Of a stretch of DNA of 64,000 nucleotides, positions 27,645 through 37,529 are shown one piece after another. Location: assembly GCF_000520955.1 (NCBI RefSeq), contig NZ_JACC01000007.1:157913-221912 (forward strand), given 5' to 3'. Position numbers and translations under genes: made by a program. The notes under the pieces are model-generated. The model was not told the DNA's origin, searched no databases, and worked only from the letters and a program-made list of their open reading frames with translations. Every line of letters begins with the position of its first letter. The stretch's first letter is position 1. This DNA comes from Aquimarina pacifica. GTDB taxonomy: Bacteria; Bacteroidota; Bacteroidia; Flavobacteriales; Flavobacteriaceae.

Positions 27645-27705
27645 TTACCTTTAAAAATAGATCAGTCCCCAACACATAAGGTTGTGGTATCTGGCATCAA
27701 AAAAT

Positions 27706-27746
27706 AAAACCGCTTTTTGTAAATTACAAAAAGCGGTTTTTTCTTC
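27706..27746 (+). terminator. Rho-independent terminator of tsf
   Basis: A perfect 15-bp stem (27706-27720 with 27726-27740) has a 5-nt loop and a continuing T-tract. Confidence 0.9.
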
Positions 27747-27805
27747 TACATATTCAAAATATTTTTTTCTTGCATCTTTGACGTTTCACAAGCTTAAAAA
27801 AAGCT

Positions 27806-28003
27806 TACCCCAGAAGTAAAAACCGACTCCCCAATCGGACTGAACTTATATAGAAATATCAAAATGTTATATCAAAAAATATTTGACCCCAACACTTTTT
27901 TTGTTTTCCCTTAGGCAAACTTATAACATAATTAAACGCCATCCTATACCTTGCGCAGGGGGAAAAACCCCTTTTTTTCAAACCTAACAGAAACTTTAAC
28001 ATT
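27806..28003. repeat. Intergenic element, copy A (before pyrH)
   Basis: Four short blocks appear in this order: TTACCCCA (27806-27813), ATCGGACTGAACTTA (27835-27849), a hairpin AGGGG/CCCCT (27957-27972), and GAAACTTTAACATT (27990-28003). The same four blocks, in the same order and with matching 3' spacing, occur before asnS (copy B, 34816-34960). The element lies beyond the tsf terminator, so it is not part of that message. The rest of the 590-bp gap holds the pyrH promoter and no supported gene. Confidence 0.5.
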
Positions 28004-28206
28004 TGGTAGTCTTATCGTAATATCATCTTTATTGAATTCAAAAAAAAAAGACAAAACCGCATGTGTCCTATTGCATAACAAACAAATGAAGTAACACAAA
28101 GTATTACCATTACTACTGATATCTAACACATCATTTGATTGAACATGTATATTACCTAAATTTACCTTTATTAGAAGATAACTATTTTCTAAATTAAGAA
28201 TATCAT

Positions 28207-28214
28207 TATATTTG
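28207..28214 (+). promoter_or_regulatory. -7 promoter box of pyrH
   Basis: TATATTTG matches TAnnTTTG exactly and lies 20 bp before the ATG, implying a very short leader. The -33 region has only a T-run (28185-28188). Confidence 0.55.
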
Positions 28215-28234
28215 TACCACAGTTAAATCTCACA

Positions 28235-28942
28235 ATGAAATACAAAAGAATATTACTTAAACTATCAGGTGAAGCTTTAATGGGAGATCGCCAATACGGA
28301 ATTGACCCAAAAAGGCTTGCTGAATATGCTCAGGAAATAAAAAAAATTACTGTAGAAGGCGTTGAAGTCGCAGTTGTAATAGGAGGAGGTAATATTTTTA
28401 GAGGTGTTGCAGGTGCCAGCAAAGGAATGGATAGAGTTCAAGCAGATCATATGGGCATGCTTGCCACCGTGATTAATGGCCTCGCTTTACAAAGTGCCTT
28501 AGAAGATGCCGAAATACCTACTAGACTGCAATCTGCTGTAAAAATTAATGAGGTAGCAGAACCTTTTATACGCCGAAGAGCTATTCGTCATTTAGAGAAA
28601 GGAAGAGTTGTCATTTTCGGAGGCGGTACAGGAAACCCTTATTTTACAACCGATTCTGCAGCAGTCCTAAGAGCTATAGAAATCAATGCCGACGTTATTC
28701 TAAAAGGAACCAGAGTGGATGGAATTTACACTTCGGATCCCGAAAAGAATGCCGATGCAACGAAGTTCGATTTTATATCATTTGATGATGTACTTCGCAA
28801 GGGCTTAAAAGTAATGGACACTACTGCCTTTACTCTTAGCCAAGAAAATGAATTACCAATAATTGTATTTGATATGAACAAAATCGGAAACCTACTAAAA
28901 GTAGTCTCTGGAGAATCTATCGGTACACAAGTAAATCTTTAA
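28235..28942 (+). CDS. pyrH: UMP kinase
   Basis: The 235-residue protein phosphorylates UMP to UDP with ATP in pyrimidine nucleotide synthesis. It belongs to the amino-acid kinase fold: KLSGEALMG at the N-terminus, the glycine-rich [11 protein letters not shown], the UMP-binding [15 protein letters not shown], and [16 protein letters not shown] with [15 protein letters not shown]. Its length is normal. It is followed by frr, a common bacterial pairing. Confidence 0.97.
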   Translation: MKYKRILLKLSGEALMGDRQYGIDPKRLAEYAQEIKKITVEGVEVAVVIGGGNIFRGVAGASKGMDRVQADHMGMLATVINGLALQSALEDAEIPTRLQSAVKINEVAEPFIRRRAIRHLEKGRVVIFGGGTGNPYFTTDSAAVLRAIEINADVILKGTRVDGIYTSDPEKNADATKFDFISFDDVLRKGLKVMDTTAFTLSQENELPIIVFDMNKIGNLLKVVSGESIGTQVNL

Positions 28943-29016
28943 AACCATATAGAACCTGTATAAAATCATAAACTCTGGTTTAGTTTTTGATCGGTTAAAA
29001 AGAAAAGAATAAAAAA

Positions 29017-29580
29017 ATGAAAGAAGACGTAGATTTTATTATTGATTCTACAAAAGAATCAATGCAAGCTGCAATCAAACATTTAGAAAAAAAATTACTC
29101 AACATTAGAGCTGGTAAAGCATCGCCTTCAATGCTCGGAAGTGTTATGGTAGAATATTATGGTTCTCCGACACCCCTCAATCAGGTTGGTAATGTATCTA
29201 CTCCTGATGCTCGAACAATCACAATACAACCTTTTGACAAATCTATTATCGGAGAGATCGAAAAAGGGATTCAAATAGCTAATTTAGGCTTTAACCCAAT
29301 GAATAATGGTGAAAGCGTTATCATTAGCGTACCACCACTTACCGAAGAACGTAGAAAAGATTTGGCAAAGCAAGCCAAAGCTGAAGCTGAAGACTCAAAG
29401 GTAGGAGTTCGTAATGATAGGAAGAATGCAAACACAGAGATTAAAAAGCTAGAAAAAGAAGGATTATCTGAAGACTTAGCAAAGAATACAGAAGTTGACA
29501 TACAGCAACTCACAGATACCTATATCAAAAAAATAGACGAGATGCTAAGTGTTAAAGAAAAAGAAATTATGACCGTCTAA
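29017..29580 (+). CDS. frr: Ribosome recycling factor
   Basis: The 187-residue protein splits post-termination ribosomes together with EF-G. The three-helix-bundle motifs are present: HLEKKLLNIRAGKASPSML near the N-terminus, ARTITIQPFDKS in the middle, and IPLT-like SVPPLTEERRKDLAKQAK followed by VGVRNDRKNANTEIKKLEKEG. It lies 74 bp after pyrH, probably in the same operon, and a terminator follows 30 bp after the stop. Confidence 0.97.
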   Translation: MKEDVDFIIDSTKESMQAAIKHLEKKLLNIRAGKASPSMLGSVMVEYYGSPTPLNQVGNVSTPDARTITIQPFDKSIIGEIEKGIQIANLGFNPMNNGESVIISVPPLTEERRKDLAKQAKAEAEDSKVGVRNDRKNANTEIKKLEKEGLSEDLAKNTEVDIQQLTDTYIKKIDEMLSVKEKEIMTV

Positions 29581-29609
29581 TCTAGGTCGTTATTTATAAA
29601 ATTATAATG

Positions 29610-29640
29610 AAAGCATTTTCCTTGTTGAAAATGCTTTTTT
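29610..29640 (+). terminator. Rho-independent terminator of frr
   Basis: An 11-bp stem (29610-29620 with 29627-29637) has a 6-nt loop and a T-tract. It lies inside the upstream extension of the next ORF, which supports the later start for that gene. Confidence 0.85.
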
Positions 29641-29672
29641 GTATATTCGTTTTCTTGAACCTGTTTGGTATA

Positions 29673-32111
29673 ATGAGAAGCATTTCCTTTTGTTTATTGT
29701 TTTTTCTTCACACTGCTATAATTTCTCAAGTCACAATAAGGGGGATTGTAGTTGATAACAATACGGAGACTCCCCTACCTTTTGCAACCATAAAAACCGA
29801 AAACTCCTATGCTTTAACCTCGGTAGATGGTATGTTTGTTATTCGATGCAACTCATTTCCTACTAATATCACCATCTCCTATTTAGGGTACCAAACCAAT
29901 ACAACCCTTATTCCGTCTCAAACCTCGGAGAGAATAAAAATAAAATTGAATCCCGAAGAAGAGAACTTAGATCCTATAAAAATTGACACTCCCAACCCAA
30001 AAAATGTCGCTTCAAAAATTATAAAAGAGGCAATTCGAAGAAAAAAACAAAACAATCCAAAATATTCTTTAGAAAGCTTTAGCTACAAGACCTATAGTAA
30101 ACTAAAAATCACAGAAGATAGTAACGCACAAATACGCACGCCTGACACTACCAATTTTGACATTGAGCATATATTTAATGAAGCACATTCCTTTCTATCA
30201 GAAAAAATTAGCTTGCATCAATACAAAAAAGGAAGTAATGAAAAAGAAACTGTTTTGGCAACTAGGATGACGGGATTTAAAGAACCTATTTATAATGTTC
30301 TGGGAATAAAAATTCAGTCAAACTCCTTGTATGATGAAGACTATACTATATTTAACAATCAATATATAGGCCCGCTATCACAAAGAGCTTTAAAAAATTA
30401 TTATTATAAGATCCTAGATACTACAAAAGATAAAAAACCAGCCTTTGTAATCCTTTTTCAGCCACGCAAATCAAAAAATTTTGCTAGTCTAGAAGGAATC
30501 TTATACATAGATATAAAAACCTTAGCCGTTCAAAAAGCAGTTATAGAATTAAGAGGAGAACTCAATGTAATGGCAACTCACAATTTTGAATATTTTCCGG
30601 AAACAGAAAGTTGGTTCCCCAAAAACAAAGAAATTGTAATACGCCCCGGAAACGGAAGACAAAAAGTAAGTCTTTTTGGAGGTCAAATTTCAGTTGGTAG
30701 ATTACCCAAAACCAGCTATTCTGACTCGAATGATTTTCTAACCTCTAGGACAGATATATTTGATATTAAATTAAACGATAAGGAAAACACCTCACTGCAA
30801 CAAGCGACTATCGAAATTGACCCAGAGGCCAACAATAAATCTGAAGCCTTTTGGAAACAATATCGCACCAGTACAATTACAGAAAAAGACCTAAACTCCT
30901 TTCAGGTAATTGATAGTATTGTAAAAGCACAAAACATTGAGCGTAGAATTGATGTAATTCAGAGTTTTAATACGGGATACTACCCTCTTGGCTTTTTTAA
31001 TTTTGACCTCACCTATCCATTAAAATTTAATAATTACGAAGGAGTGCGCGTTGGTATTGGAGGAGTCACCAATACCAAATTTTCCAAAAACTTTAGAATA
31101 GGAGGATATTTGGTTTATGGTTTTAGCGATTCTAAATACAAGTATGGCTTAGAAACAGGAGTACGGTTAAACAAAAAATCTGATTCCTGGATTAATTTTA
31201 GTTTTACAGATGACGTTAAAGAAGTAGGAAGTCTTTTTTACCTTACAGACAGAAGAGTATATTCATTATTCGAACCTCGTCTTGTAAACATAGACTTTTA
31301 TTACAAGTTTAGAGAATGGAGTACCAGTTTGCAATATCAAATTTCACCAAGACTGATATCAGAAACCAAACTCTCCACAAACACAATACAACAAACAACA
31401 GGTTATCAATATAATTATAAAGGAACTTCACTAGGCACTTATGTAACGACCGAATCCACCTTAGCATTACGATGGACTCCATTTAGTAAATTCTTAAAAA
31501 CACCAAATGGCTATAAAGAGATCTATGATGGATACCCAAAAATCACAGGGCAATATACACAAAGCTACAAAGGAGTACTTGACAGTGATTTTTCGTATAG
31601 TAAAATAGGGCTTAAAGCAGAGTATGTAATCAACCGTATTAACCAGTCTAGAACTAGCCTTTTGTTCGAAGCCGATGCTGCTATTGGTGACATACCACTT
31701 ACACACTTATACCATGCCTACCCAAATGCCCCCACTAAAGAAACTATTCTGCAACGATTTTCTGTAGCCGGTAGAAGAACTTTTGAGACCATGTTTTTTG
31801 GAGAGTTTTTTAGTGATAGGTTAGCCACTTTACAAATTAAACACAGAATAAAACCCGTACGAATAACAAATTGGTTTAAGCCAGAACTCGTTTTTATAAG
31901 CAGATATGCTATCGGAGATATTGATAATATAGAAAATCATGAAGGCGTTGGCTTTTCCTCTTTGGACCAAGGATATCAAGAATCAGGTTTTGAAATAAAT
32001 AAACTTTTTGCAGGTTTTGGACTTAGTTTTGCTTATCGGTATGGTGCTTACCATCTTCCAAAATTCGACGATAACATTGCATTCAAATTCACTTTTTATC
32101 TAAAATTGTAA
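29673..32111 (+). CDS. DUF5686 outer-membrane protein with carboxypeptidase-like regulatory domain
   Basis: The start at 29673 (812 residues) is chosen over 29607 because it opens on a signal peptide (MRSISFCLLFFLHTAIISQ) and the frr terminator occupies the upstream part. Residues about 20-110 form a CarboxypepD_reg-like beta-sandwich (IRGIVVDNNTETPLPFATI, ITISYLGYQT). The rest is DUF5686: the helical NVASKIIKEAIRRKKQNN, then a beta-rich, Tyr/Phe-rich region suited to a large outer-membrane barrel and ending KFTFYLKL. The family is common in Bacteroidetes, and its substrate is unknown. Confidence 0.88.
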   Translation: MRSISFCLLFFLHTAIISQVTIRGIVVDNNTETPLPFATIKTENSYALTSVDGMFVIRCNSFPTNITISYLGYQTNTTLIPSQTSERIKIKLNPEEENLDPIKIDTPNPKNVASKIIKEAIRRKKQNNPKYSLESFSYKTYSKLKITEDSNAQIRTPDTTNFDIEHIFNEAHSFLSEKISLHQYKKGSNEKETVLATRMTGFKEPIYNVLGIKIQSNSLYDEDYTIFNNQYIGPLSQRALKNYYYKILDTTKDKKPAFVILFQPRKSKNFASLEGILYIDIKTLAVQKAVIELRGELNVMATHNFEYFPETESWFPKNKEIVIRPGNGRQKVSLFGGQISVGRLPKTSYSDSNDFLTSRTDIFDIKLNDKENTSLQQATIEIDPEANNKSEAFWKQYRTSTITEKDLNSFQVIDSIVKAQNIERRIDVIQSFNTGYYPLGFFNFDLTYPLKFNNYEGVRVGIGGVTNTKFSKNFRIGGYLVYGFSDSKYKYGLETGVRLNKKSDSWINFSFTDDVKEVGSLFYLTDRRVYSLFEPRLVNIDFYYKFREWSTSLQYQISPRLISETKLSTNTIQQTTGYQYNYKGTSLGTYVTTESTLALRWTPFSKFLKTPNGYKEIYDGYPKITGQYTQSYKGVLDSDFSYSKIGLKAEYVINRINQSRTSLLFEADAAIGDIPLTHLYHAYPNAPTKETILQRFSVAGRRTFETMFFGEFFSDRLATLQIKHRIKPVRITNWFKPELVFISRYAIGDIDNIENHEGVGFSSLDQGYQESGFEINKLFAGFGLSFAYRYGAYHLPKFDDNIAFKFTFYLKL

Positions 32112-32170
32112 CCAATTCTAAAAGTATAATTTTCTTTATCGAAATTTATAAATTATATAACTCCAATCCT

Positions 32171-32178
32171 TACATTTG
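32171..32178 (+). promoter_or_regulatory. -7 promoter box of the RND-family gene
   Basis: TACATTTG is an exact TAnnTTTG match 17 bp before the ATG; the leader would be about ten bases. Confidence 0.6.
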
Positions 32179-32195
32179 CAGCAGGAAATAAAAGG

Positions 32196-34607
32196 ATGAC
32201 AAAAGTATTCAGTTTTGGGTTTTGGAATGCACTGGCAGGTATTATTCTTCGCAATAGAGCCGTGATATTTCTCACAATTATAGGAATTACGATTTTTATG
32301 GGATTTCAATGGAAGAACATGAAATTCTCCCATTCTGAGGCCAACCTATTACCTGATGATCATGAAGTAAACCTAGAATACCTACATTTTCTTGAAAAAT
32401 TCGGAGAAGAAGGCAATCTAGTTGTACTCGCAATACAAGACAGCACCCTTTTTACTCCAAAAAAATTAAAAGCCTGGAACGATTTTAATAACTCTTTTAA
32501 AAAATACAACGAGATAGAACTTGTAGTTTCTTTGGCGGATCTTAAAACTTTAGAAAAACGAGAAAACCCGAATAGGTTTGAGTTAATTCCTTTTATAAAA
32601 GACTCGAGTTATACTCGCGAACAAGTTACCGATTATAAAAACGAATTATTCAACAATTTACCTTTCTATGAAGGTTTAATATATAGTAAGAAGTCCAAGA
32701 CACTACAAAGTGCACTTTATATAAAAGAAGATATTGTAAACACCAAACTCAGAAAGAAGTTTATCCTGGATGTACTAGAACCTGCAGTTATTGAGTTTGA
32801 AGAAAAACATAATGTAGATATAAAAGTATCTGGTATGCCTTATATCAGAACGATGAATTCTAAAAATATAATGGATGAAATTTCGATTTTCATTCTTGCC
32901 GCTTTATCCGTTACATCATTAATTTTCTTTTTCTTTTTTAGGTCTATTAGAGCTACATTTATATCAATGACAGCAGTAATCATTGGTGTTATGTGGGCAT
33001 TTGGTATTTTAGGAATATTAGAATACGAAATAACCGTTCTTACAGCCATTATACCTCCCTTAGTTATAGTAATCGGAGTTCCTAATTGTATTTTCTTGAT
33101 TAATAAATATCAACAGGAAATCAAAAAACATGGTAATAAAGCAAAGTCATTACAACGTGTCATTACCAAAGTAGGAAATGCTACACTAATGACTAATGTA
33201 ACTACCGCTTCAGGTTTTGCCACTTTTGCCTTGACCGAAAGTAAATTACTTAAAGAGTTTGGTATTGTTGCCTCTCTAAACATTATCGCCTTATTTATTC
33301 TTTGCCTACTAGTGATAACTATAATATATAGTTACATGCCTCAACCCAAAGAAAGACACCTCGAACACCTCGGCAAAGGCTGGGTCGAGAAACTCATGGA
33401 TTGGATGGAAAGCATGGTAAAGACGCGACGCATTACAATTTACTGCATATCCATAATCATACTAATTGTTAGTATAATTGGCATCTATACCATAAAAGTA
33501 TCCGGAAGTCTACTGGAAGATATGCCAAAAACCGCAGGTTTTTATAAAGACATACAATTTTTTGAAGATGAATTTGATGGTATTATGCCATTAGAAATAG
33601 TAATCGATACCAAAAGAAAAAAAGGCGTCCTCAAATTATCTACCCTAAAAAAAATGGAAGAACTTCAGGAACTTCTCGAAGAAATCCCTGAATTATCGAA
33701 ACCAATCTCTATTGTTAATCTGGCTAAATATTCTAAACAAGCTTTCTATAACGGTAACCCAAAATATTACCAAATCCCTACAAGCCAAGAACGAAACTTT
33801 ATTATTCCATACCTCAAAAGTTTCGAATCAGAAGCAGGGATCATGAAGAGCTATATCGATTCTACTCAGCAATATGCCCGTATCACTACATTTATGAAAG
33901 ATATTGGCACAGAAGAAATGGATCGTATCGAAGCTAATCTTGCGCCAAAGTTGGAAAAAATATTCCCAAAAGATCGCTATAACGTTTCATTTACGGGTAA
34001 AGCACTCATTTTTCAGAAAGGAACAAAATATCTTGTTTGGAATCTTACTTTCTCTCTAGGTTTAGCAATTATTCTTATTGCTTTATTTATGGCCTGGATG
34101 TTTAAATCATGGAAAATGATTGTCATTTCTTTAATTCCGAATCTATTACCTCTATTGATGACAGCAGGACTCATGGGATATTTAGGAGTTCCCATAAAAC
34201 CATCTACGATTCTAGTATTCAGTATTGCATTTGGAATCTCTGTTGACGACACCATACATTTTCTTGCAAAATATAGGCAAGAACTAAAATCTAACCATTG
34301 GAGAATTAAAAAATCCGTTTTTGCTGCATTGCGAGAAACTGGTGTAAGTATGTTTTACACCTCAACTGTATTATTCTTTGGGTTTTCTGTATTTATGATC
34401 TCGAGCTTTGGAGGCACTAAAGCACTCGGAGGCTTAGTATCTACTACACTATTATTTGCTATTCTTTCTAATTTATTATTGCTACCATCGTTACTACTCT
34501 CTTTAGAACGAAGCATAGCGAATAAAAAAACCTTAAAAGAACCTGCTTTAAAAATCATTGCCAACGATGAAGAAACAGGTGATATTCCTAAAACTGAAAA
34601 GGAATAA
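32196..34607 (+). CDS. RND/MMPL-family transporter
   Basis: This 803-residue protein has the duplicated RND/MMPL layout: a helix near residue 30, a periplasmic loop (about 50-215), a cluster of helices (about 220-375), a helix near 410, a second loop (about 440-610) and a second helix cluster (about 620-780). Typical segments are SASEANLLPDDH-like residues (here FSHSEANLLPDDHEVN), the helix-4 region AFGISVDDTIHFLAKYR, and TTASGFATFAL. No fusion partner is visible nearby, so it belongs to the stand-alone MMPL-like permeases of Bacteroidetes, which may move lipids or hydrophobic compounds. Substrate is unknown. Confidence 0.88.
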   Translation: MTKVFSFGFWNALAGIILRNRAVIFLTIIGITIFMGFQWKNMKFSHSEANLLPDDHEVNLEYLHFLEKFGEEGNLVVLAIQDSTLFTPKKLKAWNDFNNSFKKYNEIELVVSLADLKTLEKRENPNRFELIPFIKDSSYTREQVTDYKNELFNNLPFYEGLIYSKKSKTLQSALYIKEDIVNTKLRKKFILDVLEPAVIEFEEKHNVDIKVSGMPYIRTMNSKNIMDEISIFILAALSVTSLIFFFFFRSIRATFISMTAVIIGVMWAFGILGILEYEITVLTAIIPPLVIVIGVPNCIFLINKYQQEIKKHGNKAKSLQRVITKVGNATLMTNVTTASGFATFALTESKLLKEFGIVASLNIIALFILCLLVITIIYSYMPQPKERHLEHLGKGWVEKLMDWMESMVKTRRITIYCISIIILIVSIIGIYTIKVSGSLLEDMPKTAGFYKDIQFFEDEFDGIMPLEIVIDTKRKKGVLKLSTLKKMEELQELLEEIPELSKPISIVNLAKYSKQAFYNGNPKYYQIPTSQERNFIIPYLKSFESEAGIMKSYIDSTQQYARITTFMKDIGTEEMDRIEANLAPKLEKIFPKDRYNVSFTGKALIFQKGTKYLVWNLTFSLGLAIILIALFMAWMFKSWKMIVISLIPNLLPLLMTAGLMGYLGVPIKPSTILVFSIAFGISVDDTIHFLAKYRQELKSNHWRIKKSVFAALRETGVSMFYTSTVLFFGFSVFMISSFGGTKALGGLVSTTLLFAILSNLLLLPSLLLSLERSIANKKTLKEPALKIIANDEETGDIPKTEKE

Positions 34608-34776
34608 TTAACCATTTTCGAAAAAAAACAGAAGGGTACTCTTTTACAATTTATTATTCAGAAATATGTACTAGAATAATATATAATTCGAACTTGAACA
34701 ATACAGGCAATTACACACTACCATCAATTAATTTTGATGTTCAAAAAATAAAAACAGGAATGATATAAAACAATAA

Positions 34777-34803
34777 AAGCCCCGCTAAATACTAGCGGGG
34801 CTT
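34777..34803 (+). terminator. Terminator hairpin after the RND-family gene
   Basis: A perfect 11-bp stem (34777-34787 with 34793-34803) contains GCCCCGC/GCGGGGC, with a 5-nt loop; the T-tract is poor. Confidence 0.7.
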
Positions 34804-34815
34804 CTGTAAGATAGA

Positions 34816-34960
34816 TTACCCCAAAACCTATCGAACTAAACTTAACGTAAACACAATCATCATAATTGCATATGCAAGATAATGTGCGATTTCTTATTTT
34901 GAAATACTTTGAAGGGGGGAAAAAACCCCTATTGAATTAGAAAAACGAAATTTTAACATT
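34816..34960. repeat. Intergenic element, copy B (before asnS)
   Basis: The blocks are TTACCCCA (34816-34823), ATCGAACTAAACTTA (34830-34844, two changes from copy A), a hairpin AGGGG/CCCCT (34913-34930) and GAAATTTTAACATT (34947-34960, one change). The rest of the 757-bp gap (34608-35364) holds the upstream terminator, the asnS -7 box and no supported gene. Confidence 0.5.
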
Positions 34961-35255
34961 ATTTAAGAATTTCAAAAAAACACTTATCTATATAATTAAT
35001 TGATAAACAGATTTTTAAGTACCATGTCTTAAAAAAGAAAAACACTAGTTATTACCAAAAAAAGTGAAAAAAAATAGGTTTTGAAGACCAAAACAGTAAT
35101 AATTAAGACTTTTATGTAGAATCACAATCTCAAAAAGCGTCAGATTTGACTATTATCAGCGCTACAGATTATAAAAAACATAACGTTCCCTACTTTTTTA
35201 CAATTCTGAGACTATTTTGAATTCATAAGTATATGGCTCAATCGGATTAAAAAAT

Positions 35256-35263
35256 TATCTTTG
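35256..35263 (+). promoter_or_regulatory. -7 promoter box of asnS
   Basis: TATCTTTG matches TAnnTTTG and lies 101 bp before the ATG. A clear -33 TTG is not seen. Confidence 0.5.
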
Positions 35264-35364
35264 CTACCTCAAAATTTTATCTGTATCTATCTGTAAGAAA
35301 TAAAAGTCTATGGATAAGCGAATAAAACTTAATTAGTATATAGGATTAGAAAAAAAGCAAATAA

Positions 35365-36807
35365 ATGAAACATACTAAAGTAGTAGACGTACTAAAAAGT
35401 GATAAACTATTACAACCTGTTACCATATCTGGTTGGGTTCGCTCCTTTAGAAATGATCGCTTTATAGCGATTAATGATGGATCCACAATCAATACAATTC
35501 AGTGTGTTTTAGAAGACAATATCATTGACCAAAAAACTCTTGAGAGAATAAATGTCGGAGCAGCAATTATTATCACAGGAACCCTTGTCGAAAGCGAAGG
35601 AAAAGGGCAGCGTGTAGAGATTAAAGTATCTGAAATACATATTGAAGGCGACGCAGACCCAGAAGAAGTAAAACTTACAATTTTATCTCCGAAGCGTCAT
35701 AGTTTAGAAAAATTACGTGAACAAGCACATTTGAGAGTCCGTACAAATACTTTTGGTGCAATTATGCGTTTGCGCTCTAAGTTATCCTTTGCTGTTCATG
35801 AATATTTTCAGAAAAACGATTTTTACTATGTGCATACTCCCATAATTACCGGAAGTGATGCAGAGGGAGCAGGAGAAGCGTTTAAGGTTACCAATATGGA
35901 TCTTAAAAACCCTCCGAAGGATGAAAATGGAGAAGTTGATTATAGTAAAGATTTTTTCGGAAGGGAAGCAAACTTAACTGTTTCAGGGCAATTAGAAGGT
36001 GAAACATACGCAATGGGATTGGGCCAGATATATACATTCGGACCCACATTTAGAGCAGAAAACTCTAACACCTCTCGTCACCTATCAGAATTCTGGATGA
36101 TAGAACCTGAGATTGCATTTTGCGATCTTGACGGTAATATGGATCTAGCCGAGGATTTTATCAAATATGTAATCCAGTTTGCATTGGATAATTGTATGGA
36201 TGACCTTGAGTTTTTAGAAAACCGTTTAGTGCAAGAAGATAAAAGTAAGCCTCAGGCCGAACGAGCAGAAATGCTTTTGAGAGATAAGCTAAAGTTTGTA
36301 TTAGATAATAACTTTAAGCGTGTTAGCTATACCGAAGCAATTGAAATTCTTAAAAACTCAAAACCAAATAAGAAAAAGAAATTTAAATACCCGATAGAAG
36401 AATGGGGGGCTGATTTGCAGAGTGAGCATGAACGATTTCTGGTAGAGAAACACTTTAAGTGTCCGGTAATCTTATTTGATTATCCTGCAGACATTAAATC
36501 GTTTTATATGCGTCTTAATGAAGATGGCAAAACAGTAAGAGCCATGGATATACTTTTCCCTGGGATTGGAGAAATTGTGGGTGGTTCTCAGAGAGAGGAA
36601 AGATTAGATGTCTTAAAACAAAAGATGGAAGCCCTTAATATTCCTGAAGAAGATTTGTGGTGGTATCTTGATACGCGACGTTTCGGAACTTGTACGCATA
36701 GTGGTTTTGGACTTGGCTTCGAACGATTGGTATTATTTGTTACGGGAATGAGTAACATACGTGATGTTATTCCGTATCCAAGAACTCCACTTAATGCTGA
36801 GTTTTAA
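35365..36807 (+). CDS. asnS: Asparaginyl-tRNA synthetase
   Basis: This 480-residue class II enzyme charges tRNA-Asn. The N-terminal OB-fold anticodon-binding domain covers about residues 15-115 (ISGWVRSFRNDRFIAINDG). Motif 2 is GPTFRAENSNTSRHLSEFWMIEPE without interruption, and motif 3 is SGFGLGFERLVLFVTG near the C-terminus. The AsnRS-type rather than AspRS-type core is shown by PVILFDYPADIKSFYMR. Length is normal and a terminator follows. Confidence 0.97.
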   Translation: MKHTKVVDVLKSDKLLQPVTISGWVRSFRNDRFIAINDGSTINTIQCVLEDNIIDQKTLERINVGAAIIITGTLVESEGKGQRVEIKVSEIHIEGDADPEEVKLTILSPKRHSLEKLREQAHLRVRTNTFGAIMRLRSKLSFAVHEYFQKNDFYYVHTPIITGSDAEGAGEAFKVTNMDLKNPPKDENGEVDYSKDFFGREANLTVSGQLEGETYAMGLGQIYTFGPTFRAENSNTSRHLSEFWMIEPEIAFCDLDGNMDLAEDFIKYVIQFALDNCMDDLEFLENRLVQEDKSKPQAERAEMLLRDKLKFVLDNNFKRVSYTEAIEILKNSKPNKKKKFKYPIEEWGADLQSEHERFLVEKHFKCPVILFDYPADIKSFYMRLNEDGKTVRAMDILFPGIGEIVGGSQREERLDVLKQKMEALNIPEEDLWWYLDTRRFGTCTHSGFGLGFERLVLFVTGMSNIRDVIPYPRTPLNAEF

Positions 36808-36833
36808 ATTATAGGTTGACAATAATAATTTCG

Positions 36834-36877
36834 AAAGCCCTTCAATTATTTTTAAAGAATTGAAGGGCTTTTTTTAT
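36834..36877 (+). terminator. Rho-independent terminator of asnS
   Basis: A perfect 14-bp stem (36834-36847 with 36858-36871) has a T-tract. It also faces the convergent gene ending at 36945. Confidence 0.9.
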
Positions 36878-36944
36878 AAAACATTTACACCTTTAATAAA
36901 ACTCATGACTAAGTTATATTGTACAAAACAGGTACATTGTAATA

Positions 36945-37529
36945 CTAATTATGATGTTGCTTTAATAGAATTTCAGAAATCAAATCTTTGATTATATCAC
37001 TATCAGTATCCCATTCATTAGATTTATTTTGAACTTTTTTAATTTTTTGATGATGAGGCATTTTGCCATTTTCAATAAGTTCTTTGAGAACTTCTTCAAA
37101 AAAAACATTCAAAACAGGAATAACAAACTTACTAGCCTGATTTTTTTCCTTCAGAAAGATAAATTTTTTCGAGTAAGCAAGAAATATTTGGGGATATTGA
37201 GAAAAAGTAATTAGTGCTTCACAAAAACTTTGATATACCTCTTCTCTATTTCTATTATTTTTGAAACGCAGCTTTTTATGATCAATAGAAGAGATAATAT
37301 ACAGCAAAGCACTTTCACGAATAAAAGTACTATAATCATGGAAAGAGTAATAGTATACACCTACGCCAATATTGGTATTAACCACTAACACTTCATTACC
37401 AATAGTTTCCTTTAAAAAAGATTCAAAAAGAGCTACCTTATCTGAAGTAATTAATCCCTGCCTTTTAATTCCGACCAATCTTATGTTGACAGATTTAATA
37501 GTGGCAATATTATTTTTTCCAGAACTCAT
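36945..37529 (-). CDS. Unknown protein co-encoded with the ankyrin gene
   Basis: I do not recognise this 194-residue protein. It has no signal peptide and no clear membrane helix. The first 60 residues look like a short alpha/beta domain (IKSVNIRLVGIKRQGLI, VGVYYYSFHDYSTF), and the remainder is mostly helical and charged. Its start overlaps the stop of the ankyrin gene by 4 bp (ATGA), so the two are translationally coupled and probably functionally linked. It is the last gene of a probable katG-ankyrin-unknown run on the minus strand. Confidence 0.75.
   Translation of the reverse strand: MSSGKNNIATIKSVNIRLVGIKRQGLITSDKVALFESFLKETIGNEVLVVNTNIGVGVYYYSFHDYSTFIRESALLYIISSIDHKKLRFKNNRNREEVYQSFCEALITFSQYPQIFLAYSKKFIFLKEKNQASKFVIPVLNVFFEEVLKELIENGKMPHHQKIKKVQNKSNEWDTDSDIIKDLISEILLKQHHN

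Noticed and set aside
27944..28129. 61-codon minus-strand ORF before pyrH
   Set aside because: It overlaps the hairpin and end block of intergenic element A, has no domain features, and the pyrH promoter region follows.
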